64,000 nt of DNA from Anaerotignum propionicum DSM 1682. Its GTDB lineage: Bacteria; Bacillota; Clostridia; Lachnospirales; Anaerotignaceae. The stretch spans positions 2,790,001-2,854,000 of the forward strand of contig NZ_CP014223.1 of NCBI RefSeq assembly GCF_001561955.1, in the 5' to 3' direction. The notes under the pieces are model-generated. The model worked only from the letters and a program-made list of their open reading frames with translations, did no database searches and was not told the DNA's origin. Below are positions 47,397 to 55,725 of the stretch, in pieces; within the stretch, counting starts at the first letter, position 1, and each line of letters opens with the position of its first letter. The translations under genes and the position numbers were made by a program.

Positions 47397-48164
47397 TTAT
47401 TTCCAGCAAGGGTGAACATACTGTCCTTTATCTTTTGTCTTTTTGCCATATTGAATGGCACCATTTGGACATCGATTCACACAAGCCAAACACATATTGC
47501 ATTGCGCTTTCGTCCATTGAGGAATCCCATTGATTAATTCAATACAATTTGCTGTACATATTTTTTCACAAAGGCCACAGTGAATACAATCATCGGTGGC
47601 ATAAAAAGGTTTTGTCTTTGTTCCATAACGCTGAAAGCTTGGATTAACCAATACAGTTAAAAGTCTGCTTACCTTACCCCTTTTTATACGATAGAACTTT
47701 CGTTTTTGTTGTATCACCGAATCTAAAATTCGCTCCATGGTTTTTTGTGCTTCTTGCAAAAAAGCATTCTGCTTTGCCAAGGAGTCTACTTTAAACATAA
47801 TCACAAAATTATCCGGCATAACCACGGAATATCCACTATCCATGGTTATGCCCTTTTGGCTTAAAGCATCCTCTAAAATATCCATGGTATTCCCAGCTGT
47901 ACCACCACAGGTACATATCCCATAGGTATAAGGCAGCTTGTCACAATTGATTACCAACTTCTTTATAAAATCAAGGACCATTTTGGGCGGTGCCCACGCA
48001 TACACAGGAAACACAAACCCCAGCTTCTCATCCTCTCGCAACTGAAATTCTGTTTCTTTATTCTTCATGGCCTGAGCAATATCAACCAAATCCTCATTCA
48101 AATGATCGGAAAAAAAACGAGCAACTGCATAGGAATTTCCTGTTCCGCTGAAATAAAAAATCAT
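47397..48164 (-). CDS. EFR1-type flavodoxin/ferredoxin protein
   Basis: About 255 residues. A flavodoxin-like N-terminal domain (MIFYFSGTGNSYAVARFF; FPVYAWAPPKMVLDFI) is fused to a C-terminal 2[4Fe-4S] ferredoxin (CIHCGLCEKICTANCI; CNMCLACVNRCPNGAI). This EFR1 arrangement is common in gut Clostridia, but the electron partners are unknown. The ATG at 48164 has GGGGGCAAGG upstream; the longer reading begins 11 codons earlier. Divergent from the HD-domain gene. Confidence 0.93.
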   Translation of the reverse strand: MIFYFSGTGNSYAVARFFSDHLNEDLVDIAQAMKNKETEFQLREDEKLGFVFPVYAWAPPKMVLDFIKKLVINCDKLPYTYGICTCGGTAGNTMDILEDALSQKGITMDSGYSVVMPDNFVIMFKVDSLAKQNAFLQEAQKTMERILDSVIQQKRKFYRIKRGKVSRLLTVLVNPSFQRYGTKTKPFYATDDCIHCGLCEKICTANCIELINGIPQWTKAQCNMCLACVNRCPNGAIQYGKKTKDKGQYVHPCWK

Positions 48165-48347
48165 TTCCTTGCCCCCTTTTGTTGTTTGTTTTATCATAAC
48201 ATATTTTTATAAGGAGTAATTGAAGATTTTATTAAATTTTGTAACATTTCGCTGACGATTTTTTCCATTTTATGCTTGGTTTTATTGTTTTCTTTTGTTC
48301 CTTATGTTACACTTTTTTTAACCAAAATTACAAAAAGGAGACATATT

Positions 48348-48791
48348 ATGCTTGAAAAAGCAATGATCCTAGCTGCAACGGCCCATATGGGTCAGCTTGA
48401 TAAAGGCGGAAATCCATACATTCTGCATCCTGTACGTGTTATGCTTCGATGTAATAGCCTCACGGAAAAAACTGTGGCAATGCTTCATGATACCTTAGAA
48501 GATAGCAATTTAACGGCTGATGATCTTTTAAAGGAAGGCTTCCCAAGAGAAGTTGTTGATGCTGTAGTTTGTCTTACCAGAAAAATAGGGCAAGACTATA
48601 TGGAACACATTAAGGAGGTTGCAAAAAACCCTCTGGCTACCACTGTTAAGCTTTCCGATTTGGCGGATAATATGGACTTAAACCGCCTGCCAGGCTTAAC
48701 CCCTAAAGATTTTCAAAGATTGGAGCGATATTTGCGTGCTAAGCTGATTTTGGAGGAAGCCCAGAAAAACTGGGCCTTGAATGACATCTGA
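48348..48791 (+). CDS. HD-domain hydrolase, MESH1/SpoT-like
   Basis: 147 residues. Stand-alone HD domain of the SpoT/RelA hydrolase branch: MLEKAMILAATAHMGQLDKGGNPYILHPVRVML, then the HD pair with ED in MLHDTLEDS, and VKLSDLADNMDLNR in the VKLADRxxN position. Such small proteins may hydrolyse (p)ppGpp (small alarmone hydrolases), though NADPH or other substrates are known for MESH1 homologues. The metal ligands look intact. The ATG at 48348 has AAAGGAGAC upstream; a longer reading lacks a site. Confidence 0.87.
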   Translation: MLEKAMILAATAHMGQLDKGGNPYILHPVRVMLRCNSLTEKTVAMLHDTLEDSNLTADDLLKEGFPREVVDAVVCLTRKIGQDYMEHIKEVAKNPLATTVKLSDLADNMDLNRLPGLTPKDFQRLERYLRAKLILEEAQKNWALNDI

Positions 48792-48862
48792 AGCATTGAA
48801 GAAATTAGACTCTTCAATTTAGGTTTAGCGTAATATCACTAGCTTATGACTTTTTTGATGAA

Positions 48863-48898
48863 AAAAGGATTACTGTCTGTTTGGCATTTAATCCTTTT
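48863..48898 (+). terminator. Terminator after the HD-domain gene
   Basis: 10-bp stem AAAAGGATTA / TAATCCTTTT with a 16-base loop, ending in TTTT; about 70 bases after the stop. Confidence 0.65.
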
Positions 48899-49035
48899 AT
48901 GCAGTTAATATACCCCCTTTTCGATGCTTTGGGCATGATTCAATTTGATCTATTTTTACTCTCTGAAAATTTCTCAGAAAACCGACTTTACTTATATATT
49001 TATTATGTTAAGATATGGAGACAAGGAGGGATTTT

Positions 49036-49506
49036 ATGAGAAAAGAAATGCGTCGTAAAGACAGATTAGTTACAGAAGATATCGCAAGAGAAATTATGCA
49101 GAAAAGCGAATATGGCATGCTGTGTACCGTAGGTTCCGACGGGTATCCCTATGCAATTGCTGTCAGTCATGTTGTGCATGAAAACTGTATTTATTTTCAC
49201 TGTGCATTGGAAGGACGAAAGCTTGAAAATATAAAAGACAACCCTAAGGTCTCCATGAGCTTCGTCAGTAAAGCCGATGTTGAACAAGAGCATTATACCG
49301 TTCGATTTGAAAGCGCTGTTGCGGAAGGAATGGCCAAAATGATTGAAGATGAAGACGAAAAACTGTTTGCTCTGAAATTAATTTGCCAGCGTTACAGCCC
49401 TGATATGCTTGAAAATCATCTAGACTACATCCAACCCAGACTAAAGCGCACCGGTGTATGCCGCATTGATATTGAACATATTTCAGGAAAAGTAAATAGC
49501 AGATAG
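49036..49506 (+). CDS. Pyridoxamine 5'-phosphate oxidase-like flavin-binding protein
   Basis: 156 residues. The split-barrel fold of the PNPOx family: GMLCTVGSDGYPYAIAVSHVVHENCIYFHCALEGRKLENIKDNPKVSMSF, followed by SAVAEGMAKMI and GVCRIDIEHISGK. Close to the NimA-type subgroup with a phosphate/flavin-binding pattern. The substrate is unknown. ACAAGGAGGG stands 6 bases before the ATG at 49036. Single-gene unit with its own terminator. Confidence 0.87.
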   Translation: MRKEMRRKDRLVTEDIAREIMQKSEYGMLCTVGSDGYPYAIAVSHVVHENCIYFHCALEGRKLENIKDNPKVSMSFVSKADVEQEHYTVRFESAVAEGMAKMIEDEDEKLFALKLICQRYSPDMLENHLDYIQPRLKRTGVCRIDIEHISGKVNSR

Positions 49507-49525
49507 TACTTAATTATATGAAAAG

Positions 49526-49562
49526 AAACCGGCGGCTTCCATCAAAGAAACCGCCGGTTTTT
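49526..49562 (+). terminator. Terminator after the PNPOx-like gene
   Basis: Perfect 10-bp stem AAACCGGCGG / CCGCCGGTTT followed by TTATA. Confidence 0.8.
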
Positions 49563-49649
49563 ATATTCGAGATTCAATCACTACAAATGAATAAAGACCT
49601 AAATTTATACATTTTATATGCATAGATACTTGCTAAATTCCCTCTGTAA

Positions 49650-50906
49650 TTAATTATCGTTCATTATACCCATTTTGTCAAAAACATAGAAGAGTAAGCT
49701 TAATGCCATAGCAACCAAAGCCGCAAGAGACATCCCTCTTAATGCAATTGTGCCTAGATTAATTGAAATTCCGGATAAACCAACCACAAAGATAACGGAT
49801 GTTAAAGCAATATTTTTGGATTTATCAAAATCAACCTTAGAGTCAACAAGAATTCTCAAACCGGATGTACCAATCATACCGTAAAGCAAGAAGGAAATTC
49901 CCCCAATGACCGCACCGGGTATTGTGCCGATTAGTACAGTCAGTTTCCCAATAAAGGAACAAATGACAGAAAGAACTGCCGCACCTGCAATAACACGAAC
50001 ACTGTACACCTTCGTAATTGCCATAACACCAATATTTTCGCCGTAGGTTGTTGTTGGAACGGAACCAATAAACCCTGAAAGCATAGTGGAGAAGTTGTCC
50101 GCAAATAAGGAACGATGTAAACCGGGATCCTTTAATAAGTCACGACCAATAATTTTGCTTGTAACAATCTGATGACCAATATGTTCAGAAATGATAACCA
50201 AAAGAGCGGGAAGCATAATTAAGATTGCCTCTGGACTAAACTTGGGAGTAGAGAAATTAGGAAGTGCAAACCAGCCTGCCTCTGCAACAGCGCCGAAATC
50301 TACAAGTCCCACAAAATAGGATGTAATGTAACCGCAAACAACGGCAATCAAGATGGGAATAACCGCAAAAAACTTACGGAATAATACAGAACCGAAAACA
50401 GCTACGCCTAAAGTAACCATAAATACAGTAACATCTGCACTGGAGGGGCCGCCTTCCGCCAAAAGTCCCGCTGTATTTGCTGCAGTGCCCGCCAATTCCA
50501 AACCAATTAAAGCAACCACAGGGCCCATTGCCGCAGGAGGAAGGATGATATTAATCCAATCAGAACCAAATTTCTTGATGATTAAGGCAACAATGCAGCC
50601 GCAAAAGCCAACAGCGACAAAACCGCCTAATGCATAGGCATAACCAAATCTCTCTATAATCAAAAGTCCCGGTGCTAGGAACGCAAAACTGGATCCTAAA
50701 TAAGCCGGGGCTTTACCTTTTGTAATGAAAATAAAGAGTAGTGTGCCGAAACCATTCATAAAAAGAACAACAGCTGAATTGATGCCAAAAAGGAATGGAA
50801 CCAGCACCGTTGCGCCAAACATAGCGAACATATGCTGTAAAGATAGGGGTGCAAGAAGAGAAAAAGGTACCTTTTCATCCACTTGAATAATCTTACGGTT
50901 TTCCAA
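49650..50906 (-). CDS. uraA: Uracil/xanthine permease (NCS2 family)
   Basis: 418 residues with about 14 membrane segments. UraA-type proton symporter for uracil: MFAMFGATVLVPFLFGINSAVVLFMNG, FAFLAPGLLII, LPPAAMGPVVALIGLELAG, LVIISEHIGHQIVTSKIIGRDL with the substrate Glu-His, and GSVPTTTYGENIGVMAITKVYS. Uracil is the likely substrate, partnered by upp; family paralogues carry xanthine. TTG start with GGAGG 8 bases upstream. A compact attenuator-like leader precedes it (50976-51006). Confidence 0.93.
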   Translation of the reverse strand: MENRKIIQVDEKVPFSLLAPLSLQHMFAMFGATVLVPFLFGINSAVVLFMNGFGTLLFIFITKGKAPAYLGSSFAFLAPGLLIIERFGYAYALGGFVAVGFCGCIVALIIKKFGSDWINIILPPAAMGPVVALIGLELAGTAANTAGLLAEGGPSSADVTVFMVTLGVAVFGSVLFRKFFAVIPILIAVVCGYITSYFVGLVDFGAVAEAGWFALPNFSTPKFSPEAILIMLPALLVIISEHIGHQIVTSKIIGRDLLKDPGLHRSLFADNFSTMLSGFIGSVPTTTYGENIGVMAITKVYSVRVIAGAAVLSVICSFIGKLTVLIGTIPGAVIGGISFLLYGMIGTSGLRILVDSKVDFDKSKNIALTSVIFVVGLSGISINLGTIALRGMSLAALVAMALSLLFYVFDKMGIMNDN

Positions 50907-50975
50907 AATAATGACCTCCTTTAGTAATAATGAAATGAATCATAACAGTATAATGACCTTTCGGTACAAAACTCC

Positions 50976-51006
50976 AAAAAAAATTATTGGTCGGAAACCA
51001 ATAATT
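50976..51006 (-). terminator. Leader terminator (attenuator candidate) of uraA
   Basis: On the minus strand AATTATTGGT pairs with ACCAATAATT over a 5-base loop (50982-51006) and is followed by eight T (50976-50983). It stands about 13 bases from the predicted transcription start and about 70 bases before the uraA start codon. Confidence 0.7.
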
Positions 51007-51025
51007 AGAATTTAGCACCTGAAAG

Positions 51026-51054
51026 ATTATAGCACTCTCTTTTTTCCCTTGCAA
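51026..51054 (-). promoter_or_regulatory. Promoter of uraA
   Basis: Minus strand TTGCAA (51049-51054), 17-base spacer, TATAAT (51026-51031). Confidence 0.75.
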
Positions 51055-51567
51055 TGAAAAGAATTGAAATACATGCGAAATTGTCGATATGCTGTAAAAT
51101 CTCAAAAAAAATACAAAGATATGGTGATTTTTCTACAACAATTTTATAAGCAAATATTTATAAACTTCATAGCAAAGATAAACATTTACCTAATCTTGGT
51201 ACTTCACTTCCTAATTTATTATAAAAAAACAAACCCTTTTCTAACAAAAAAGACCATTCAAAAAAGGGAGCTCCTATTTTCTATTGTTCCCATTAAAACA
51301 ACAACACATAGTTTGCCGTTATACCGCTTTTTCCCTCAGGAAGCCTCTTTTCAGGTCTAACTCTTCCTTGGAAAGTGGATAAGAAATAATCTGTTTGATG
51401 ATGTACTGCTTTTATCCCATTCATACTCAATTTTAAAAACGTTGAATAAACACTGTTTCTAAATCGGCTCTATTATCTTGAATACCCATAAAAAATCCAA
51501 AAATCCTTTTTACTGTTCCCAGTTCATTCCCAAACGTATATCTTCTTGATATCCTCAATTCTACAGA

Positions 51568-52539
51568 TCACTGTTCTCCAAATTTCTTTAAATATTCCTT
51601 TAGCAGGCTTTCCATTTCATTCAAACTCTCCGTATAATTTAACTTCCCTCTGAACTCCGCAGCACCGGGCAACCCCTTTAAATACCATGCCATATGCTTA
51701 CGCATTTCTCTGATGCCCACATATTCCCCTTTATAATCAATCAGCATTTTGCCATGACGCAAGGCCTTTTCAACCCGTTCCTTTGCAGTAGGTTCTGGTA
51801 GCAGCTCCCCTGTTTTCAGATAGTGAAGAATTCTTTGGAAAATCCAAGGGTTACCTTGAGCCCCCCGTCCTACCATTATGGCATCACAACCGGTATGCTC
51901 AAATAAGCTTTTTGCATCCTCAGGAGTAAATACATCCCCATTTCCAATTACAGGAATAGACACAGACTCCTTTACCTGACGAATGATATCCCAATCAGCC
52001 TTGCCACTGTAATATTGCTCTCTGGTTCTCCCGTGTACTGCCACCGCAGAAGCACCGTTTACCTCAGCAATTTTTGCAATTTCAGGTGCATTAATATGCA
52101 TATCATCGAAACCTTTGCGAAATTTAATGGTAACAGGTTTTTTCTGCCCTTCCACCAAAGCTTTCACGATTTCACCCACCCGAAGGGGATCTTTTGTCAG
52201 CGCACTGCCTTCACCATTTTTCACTATTTTGGGGGCAGGACAGCCCATATTAACATCAATAATATCAAATGGGTACTCTTCAATTTTCCGCCCCATCTCC
52301 CCTAAAATTTGAGGATCCGAACCAAAAAGCTGTATTGCCGTGGGACGTTCTGCCGCTTCCACCGTCAATAGCTCCGTTGTGTTTTTATTGTCATATAAAA
52401 TGCCTTTGGCGCTTACCATTTCGGAATAGACTAAGCCACAGCCCATTTCTTTGCACAGCAAGCGAAAGGGCAAATCTGTCACCCCTGCCATTGGCGCTAA
52501 AAAGACATTATTCATAAGTTCCACATTTCCAATTTTCAC
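51568..52539 (-). CDS. dusB: tRNA-dihydrouridine synthase
   Basis: 323 residues. FMN enzyme that reduces uridines in the tRNA D-loop. Motifs: VFLAPMAGVTDLPFR, DVNMGCPAPKIVKNGEGSAL with the catalytic Cys, VAVHGRTREQYYSGKADWD and VIGNGDVFTPEDA, plus the C-terminal helical tail. GTG at 52539 has GAGGTG 6 bases upstream and the usual KIGNVEL start; a longer reading precedes it. Mostly single-gene, DusB-like by motif; tRNA position is not established. Confidence 0.93.
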   Translation of the reverse strand: MKIGNVELMNNVFLAPMAGVTDLPFRLLCKEMGCGLVYSEMVSAKGILYDNKNTTELLTVEAAERPTAIQLFGSDPQILGEMGRKIEEYPFDIIDVNMGCPAPKIVKNGEGSALTKDPLRVGEIVKALVEGQKKPVTIKFRKGFDDMHINAPEIAKIAEVNGASAVAVHGRTREQYYSGKADWDIIRQVKESVSIPVIGNGDVFTPEDAKSLFEHTGCDAIMVGRGAQGNPWIFQRILHYLKTGELLPEPTAKERVEKALRHGKMLIDYKGEYVGIREMRKHMAWYLKGLPGAAEFRGKLNYTESLNEMESLLKEYLKKFGEQ

Positions 52540-52663
52540 GATAAACACCTCAAATCCTTCTCGGTTTATTATCATACCAAACATTTATATTTGTTGCAAG
52601 GAAAACTATTCTTAGGGTTTGTTCCAGTTATCATGAAAGTAAAGCCCATGGTTTATATGCAAT

Positions 52664-52683
52664 AAAAAAACGGGCAAGCCCGT
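52664..52683 (-). terminator. Terminator after the coaX genes
   Basis: Minus-strand 6-bp stem ACGGGC / GCCCGT with a 2-base loop, followed by seven T. Confidence 0.8.
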
Positions 52684-52687
52684 GTTA

Positions 52688-52710
52688 GGGTGTCGATAAA
52701 CTCGACACCC
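52688..52710 (-). repeat. Repeated hairpin GGGTGTCGAT-type, copy 2
   Basis: GGGTGTCGA-TAAAC-TCGACACCC: the stem matches the hairpin at 43631-43654, followed by T. It stands just upstream of the terminator of the coaX transcript. Confidence 0.6.
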
Positions 52711-52876
52711 TTTTATTGCTTAATTAAATAAGCTTTTGCATATTACAATGAATGGCATCTGTCACCAAAGGTCTTGAGATACTCTAGAAGCTAGCGGGAC
52801 CTTTTCAATAGGAACGAAATATCCTTGGTACCTTTCCCAGTAATTCGTCTTTAAAATGGGGTTCTCGCCGCTGAAA

Positions 52877-53644
52877 TTATTTATTCTTCTGATATAAAAT
52901 TTTCAGCCCCTTTAGGGTCAAAACAGGGTCAAGAATATCGAATATTTCCTTATTGGGGTCAATCACTCTAGCCAACCCCCCTGTTGCAACCACTTTCATG
53001 TCAGGAATGCCTAGCTGTTCTCTTAATTGCTGAATGATATATTTTGTTTGCCCGATGTGCCCAATGACCAATCCCGCCTGAATACTTCCCACAGTATTCT
53101 TCACAATAATTGATTTGGGCTTTTTGATTTCTATTTTGGGAAGCTGTGCCGCCCTTTGATATAATGCCTCAGCACAGATAGAAATGCCTGGCGTAATTAA
53201 TCCTGTGATAAATTCTGATTTTTCGTTAATTACATCAAAGGTATTGGCAGTTCCATAATCAATGACTACCGCAGGGCCCCCGTAAATCTCATTTGCCGCA
53301 ACCAAATTTACAATACGATCTGCCCCTACCGCTTTAGGGTTGTCCCGTTTAATGACAATACCCGTTTTCATACCGGCAGTGACAATCATCGGTTCAATAT
53401 TAAAATATTTTCGAATTCCCTGTGTCAGAGAATACATAATATCTGGCACAACAGAGGAAATAATCACAGCTTCAATGCGACTCACGTCAAAACCTGATGC
53501 TTCAAAAAGATTATACAAGAAAATTCCTGTCTCATCGGCGGTTTTATTACTGCCTGTTGCCATACGCCAGCATTTCACCAGCTTTTCACCATGATATACT
53601 CCCAAAACATAATTCGTATTCCCAACATCAATTACTAAAAGCAT
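52877..53644 (-). CDS. coaX: Type III pantothenate kinase, canonical copy
   Basis: 255 residues. First step of CoA synthesis: ATP-dependent phosphorylation of pantothenate. ASKHA-fold motifs intact: LLVIDVGNTN at the N-terminus, GADRIVNLVAA near residue 100 and VIDYGTANTFDVI near 125; the C-terminal MKVVATGGLARVI is also present. The start overlaps the upstream paralogue by 10 bases. Together with the neighbouring paralogue and ECF S component it forms a pantothenate/CoA unit. Confidence 0.95.
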   Translation of the reverse strand: MLLVIDVGNTNYVLGVYHGEKLVKCWRMATGSNKTADETGIFLYNLFEASGFDVSRIEAVIISSVVPDIMYSLTQGIRKYFNIEPMIVTAGMKTGIVIKRDNPKAVGADRIVNLVAANEIYGGPAVVIDYGTANTFDVINEKSEFITGLITPGISICAEALYQRAAQLPKIEIKKPKSIIVKNTVGSIQAGLVIGHIGQTKYIIQQLREQLGIPDMKVVATGGLARVIDPNKEIFDILDPVLTLKGLKILYQKNK

Positions 53645-54432
53645 TTACTTTCCCCCTGTCGCCTATTCTTGTTCTTTTCGTAAATGAGCCGTAACCCATG
53701 CAGTGCAAGAACAGGGTCATAAACATCAAATATCTCTTCCTTTTCATCAATGATTCTTGCAAGACCACCTGTGGCAATCACCTTTAAATCGGGAAATCCC
53801 AACTCCTCACGGATACATTCAATCATGTAGATGGTTTCGCCAATATGACTAATCACAAGGCCTGCTTGCATACTCTCAATCGTTGTTTTGGTAATGATGC
53901 TATCGGGGGCGATAATTTCAAACTTAGGCAAGTTTGCTGCCCTTTGGTACAAGGCCTCGGCACAAACCTGAAGCCCCGGTGCTGTAATACCTGTTACAAA
54001 TTCGCCGTTTTCATTCACCACATCATAGGTTGTAGCCGTACTGTAATCTATTACAATGGCGGGGCCACCATATCTCTCATAGGCCGCAACCAAATTCACA
54101 ATACGATCTGTACCCATTTCTTTGGGATTTTCCATGCGAAGGTTAATTCCGGTTTTCATCCCCGAACGAACAATCATGGCTTCTCGCTTTAAATATTTGC
54201 GTATACCGTTTGTCAGGGAATACATTACATTTGGAACAACAGAAGAAACAACCACTGCTTCAATCTCAATCACCGAAATTCCGGAATGCTGAAATAAAGA
54301 GCGGATGAGTATTCCTGTTTCATCAGAAGTTCGAGTGCTTAACGTGGATAATCTCCAATTCGCCACAAGGGCTTCTCCATCAAAAACACCCATTATTGTA
54401 TTGGTATTGCTCACATCAATTACTAATATCAT
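53635..54432 (-). CDS. Type III pantothenate kinase paralogue with altered phosphate loops
   Basis: 265 residues, the same fold and order as the coaX copy just downstream, with long identical blocks (VSSVVPN(V)MYSLT, ATGGLAR). Differences fall at key points: LVIDVSNTN for DVGNTN in the phosphate-1 loop, GTDRIVN for GADRIVN and VIDYSTATTYDVV for DYGTANT in the phosphate-2 loop. The catalytic Asp residues are kept, but both loop glycines are Ser. This copy may be a slower kinase, accept another substrate, or serve in a heteromer. The first gene of the pair; a hairpin separates it from the ECF gene. Confidence 0.9.
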   Translation of the reverse strand: MILVIDVSNTNTIMGVFDGEALVANWRLSTLSTRTSDETGILIRSLFQHSGISVIEIEAVVVSSVVPNVMYSLTNGIRKYLKREAMIVRSGMKTGINLRMENPKEMGTDRIVNLVAAYERYGGPAIVIDYSTATTYDVVNENGEFVTGITAPGLQVCAEALYQRAANLPKFEIIAPDSIITKTTIESMQAGLVISHIGETIYMIECIREELGFPDLKVIATGGLARIIDEKEEIFDVYDPVLALHGLRLIYEKNKNRRQGESKCF

Positions 54433-54458
54433 TTTGCCCTCTCCTCAAAACCAAAGCC

Positions 54459-54487
54459 TAAAAGGGTACGGGATAACCCGTACCCTT
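54459..54487 (-). terminator. Hairpin between the ECF gene and the coaX pair
   Basis: Minus-strand 11-bp stem AAGGGTACGGG / CCCGTACCCTT with a 4-base loop, followed by only TTTT. It may attenuate or process the transcript rather than end it. Confidence 0.55.
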
Positions 54488-54497
54488 GTGATTTCCC

Positions 54498-55142
54498 TTA
54501 GTTTGATCGAATCTTCTTATATAATACTTTTCTCAGTGTCTTAGAAACCACGCCACCTACAATACAGGTTGCCGGCATTTCCAACAAACCATTCACACCA
54601 ACAAAAGTAAGTACAAACGCAAAAATGCTCAAATTGCCGATGCCGGCATTAATAGACTGAATATATTCCGTATTCCAGAAAAACAGCATCAATGCCCCCA
54701 TAAACAATAACGTATTTAATATTGCGGCAATGATACCGCCTACAAAAAAGCAAATTGTTTTAGAACGATCCAGCTTTTCAACTGCAATAAATAAGATACC
54801 TGTAAGCCATCCCATAATGGCTCTTGTAGGCACACAAACAAGAAATGTCAAAAAAGGATTGATTCCCAAAAGAGCCGCACCAAAAGGGCTCATCCCAAAG
54901 CATTGATAAAAGCTGGTTAATCCAAAAACTGTGCCTAATAGCAATCCAGCTCTGGGCCCGATAATCATTGCACCTATGGCAACGGGAATGGTAATCAAAG
55001 AAACCTCCAGTCCTGCCGTTCGCAGATATCCCAAAGGGGTAAAGGACATCAGCAAAATAATGCCGATCATCATCCCTGTGGTGGTTAAATCCTTTACTGA
55101 AAGCCTTTCTCCGCTTTTTACTGCCACTGCTTGTTCACTCAT
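54498..55142 (-). CDS. ECF transporter S component, possibly for pantothenate
   Basis: 214 residues with six membrane helices: GMMIGIILLMSFTPLGYL, LITIPVAIGAMIIGPRAGLLLGTVFGL (the ECF signature), PTRAIMGWLTGILFIAV and GGIIAAILNTLLFMGALML. S components bind the vitamin; energising EcfA/A'/T units are elsewhere. Position just before two pantothenate kinase genes suggests pantothenate as the ligand, a context inference as in PanT. The ATG at 55142 has AAAGGAG upstream; earlier ATGs lack a site. Confidence 0.88.
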   Translation of the reverse strand: MSEQAVAVKSGERLSVKDLTTTGMMIGIILLMSFTPLGYLRTAGLEVSLITIPVAIGAMIIGPRAGLLLGTVFGLTSFYQCFGMSPFGAALLGINPFLTFLVCVPTRAIMGWLTGILFIAVEKLDRSKTICFFVGGIIAAILNTLLFMGALMLFFWNTEYIQSINAGIGNLSIFAFVLTFVGVNGLLEMPATCIVGGVVSKTLRKVLYKKIRSN

Positions 55143-55298
55143 TGTAATTGCTCCTTTCATTCTCACTCTTATGCCCCGCATTGCGGAAGATATAAGATTA
55201 CTAGGTTTTCATTTGGCAGACTCTCCAAGCATTCAAGTATATCTGGCTTTTTACCATGACATCTTTAATGGCTTTTCCCAGAAAGGTTGCCATGCACC

Positions 55299-55326
55299 AT
55301 TATATCAGTTAATGAGAGAATTACAA
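55299..55326 (-). promoter_or_regulatory. Promoter of the ECF-coaX unit
   Basis: Minus strand TTGTAA (55321-55326), 16-base spacer, TATAAT (55299-55304). It leaves a leader of about 150 bases with several short hairpins (for example CCGC-AAT-GCGG) before the ECF start. Confidence 0.6.
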
Positions 55327-55374
55327 TATATTTTTGTGATTTTCGTTAATTTTTGTACAATGTTTCGTCATTTT

Positions 55375-55725
55375 TTACCCATTCAGGAGTGTATCTTTTA
55401 ATTGTTCCCCGTCTTCTGTAAAAAACACAGTATACCATACCTTTAATGCGCCAATCAGCTCTTTTTGGGTACGAATAATTTCTTTAATCTCCAACTCTGC
55501 ACCAATCTCGTCAAAATTGAAATCATCTTCCTGTTTTACCGTTTCAAAGTAAATTTCCCCGTCCTGATGAAAACCCATTAAAAAAGTACAGCCAAGCTTT
55601 TGTGCCGTTGTAACGCAAATGATACGCACATCTTCCTGAATCGCCTCAGGAAGTGCCTGAAATTTCTGTTCCAAATAGTATTTCTGCTTTTCATAGCTAG
55701 CCGCCGCCAAAATCAAATCATTCAC
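55375..55725 (-). CDS. DUF6145-like protein
   Basis: 116 residues when started at the GTG at 55725, which has GAGGAAAG upstream; it overlaps the end of birA by 8 bases. Pattern of the family: LAAASYEKQKYYLEQKFQ, IQEDVRIICVTTAQKLGCTFLMGF and FNFDEIGAELEIKEI, ending with ALKVWYTVFFTED. Found in Lachnospiraceae genomes, often downstream of birA as far as I recall; no function is known. Likely translated by coupling to birA. Confidence 0.7.
   Translation of the reverse strand: MNDLILAAASYEKQKYYLEQKFQALPEAIQEDVRIICVTTAQKLGCTFLMGFHQDGEIYFETVKQEDDFNFDEIGAELEIKEIIRTQKELIGALKVWYTVFFTEDGEQLKDTLLNG

Larger units (their letters stand above)
50907..51567. other. Gene-free region between uraA and dusB
   Basis: About 660 bases. 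Besides the uraA leader, promoter and terminator it holds a very AT-rich stretch (51060-51560) in which I see no credible gene; the open frames there lack a family pattern or ribosome-binding site. Confidence 0.55.

Noticed and set aside
51064-51360. Plus-strand 98-codon frame in the uraA-dusB gap
   Set aside because: Very Lys/Ile/Phe-rich, as expected for AT-rich non-coding DNA; it overlaps the uraA promoter region and has no site.
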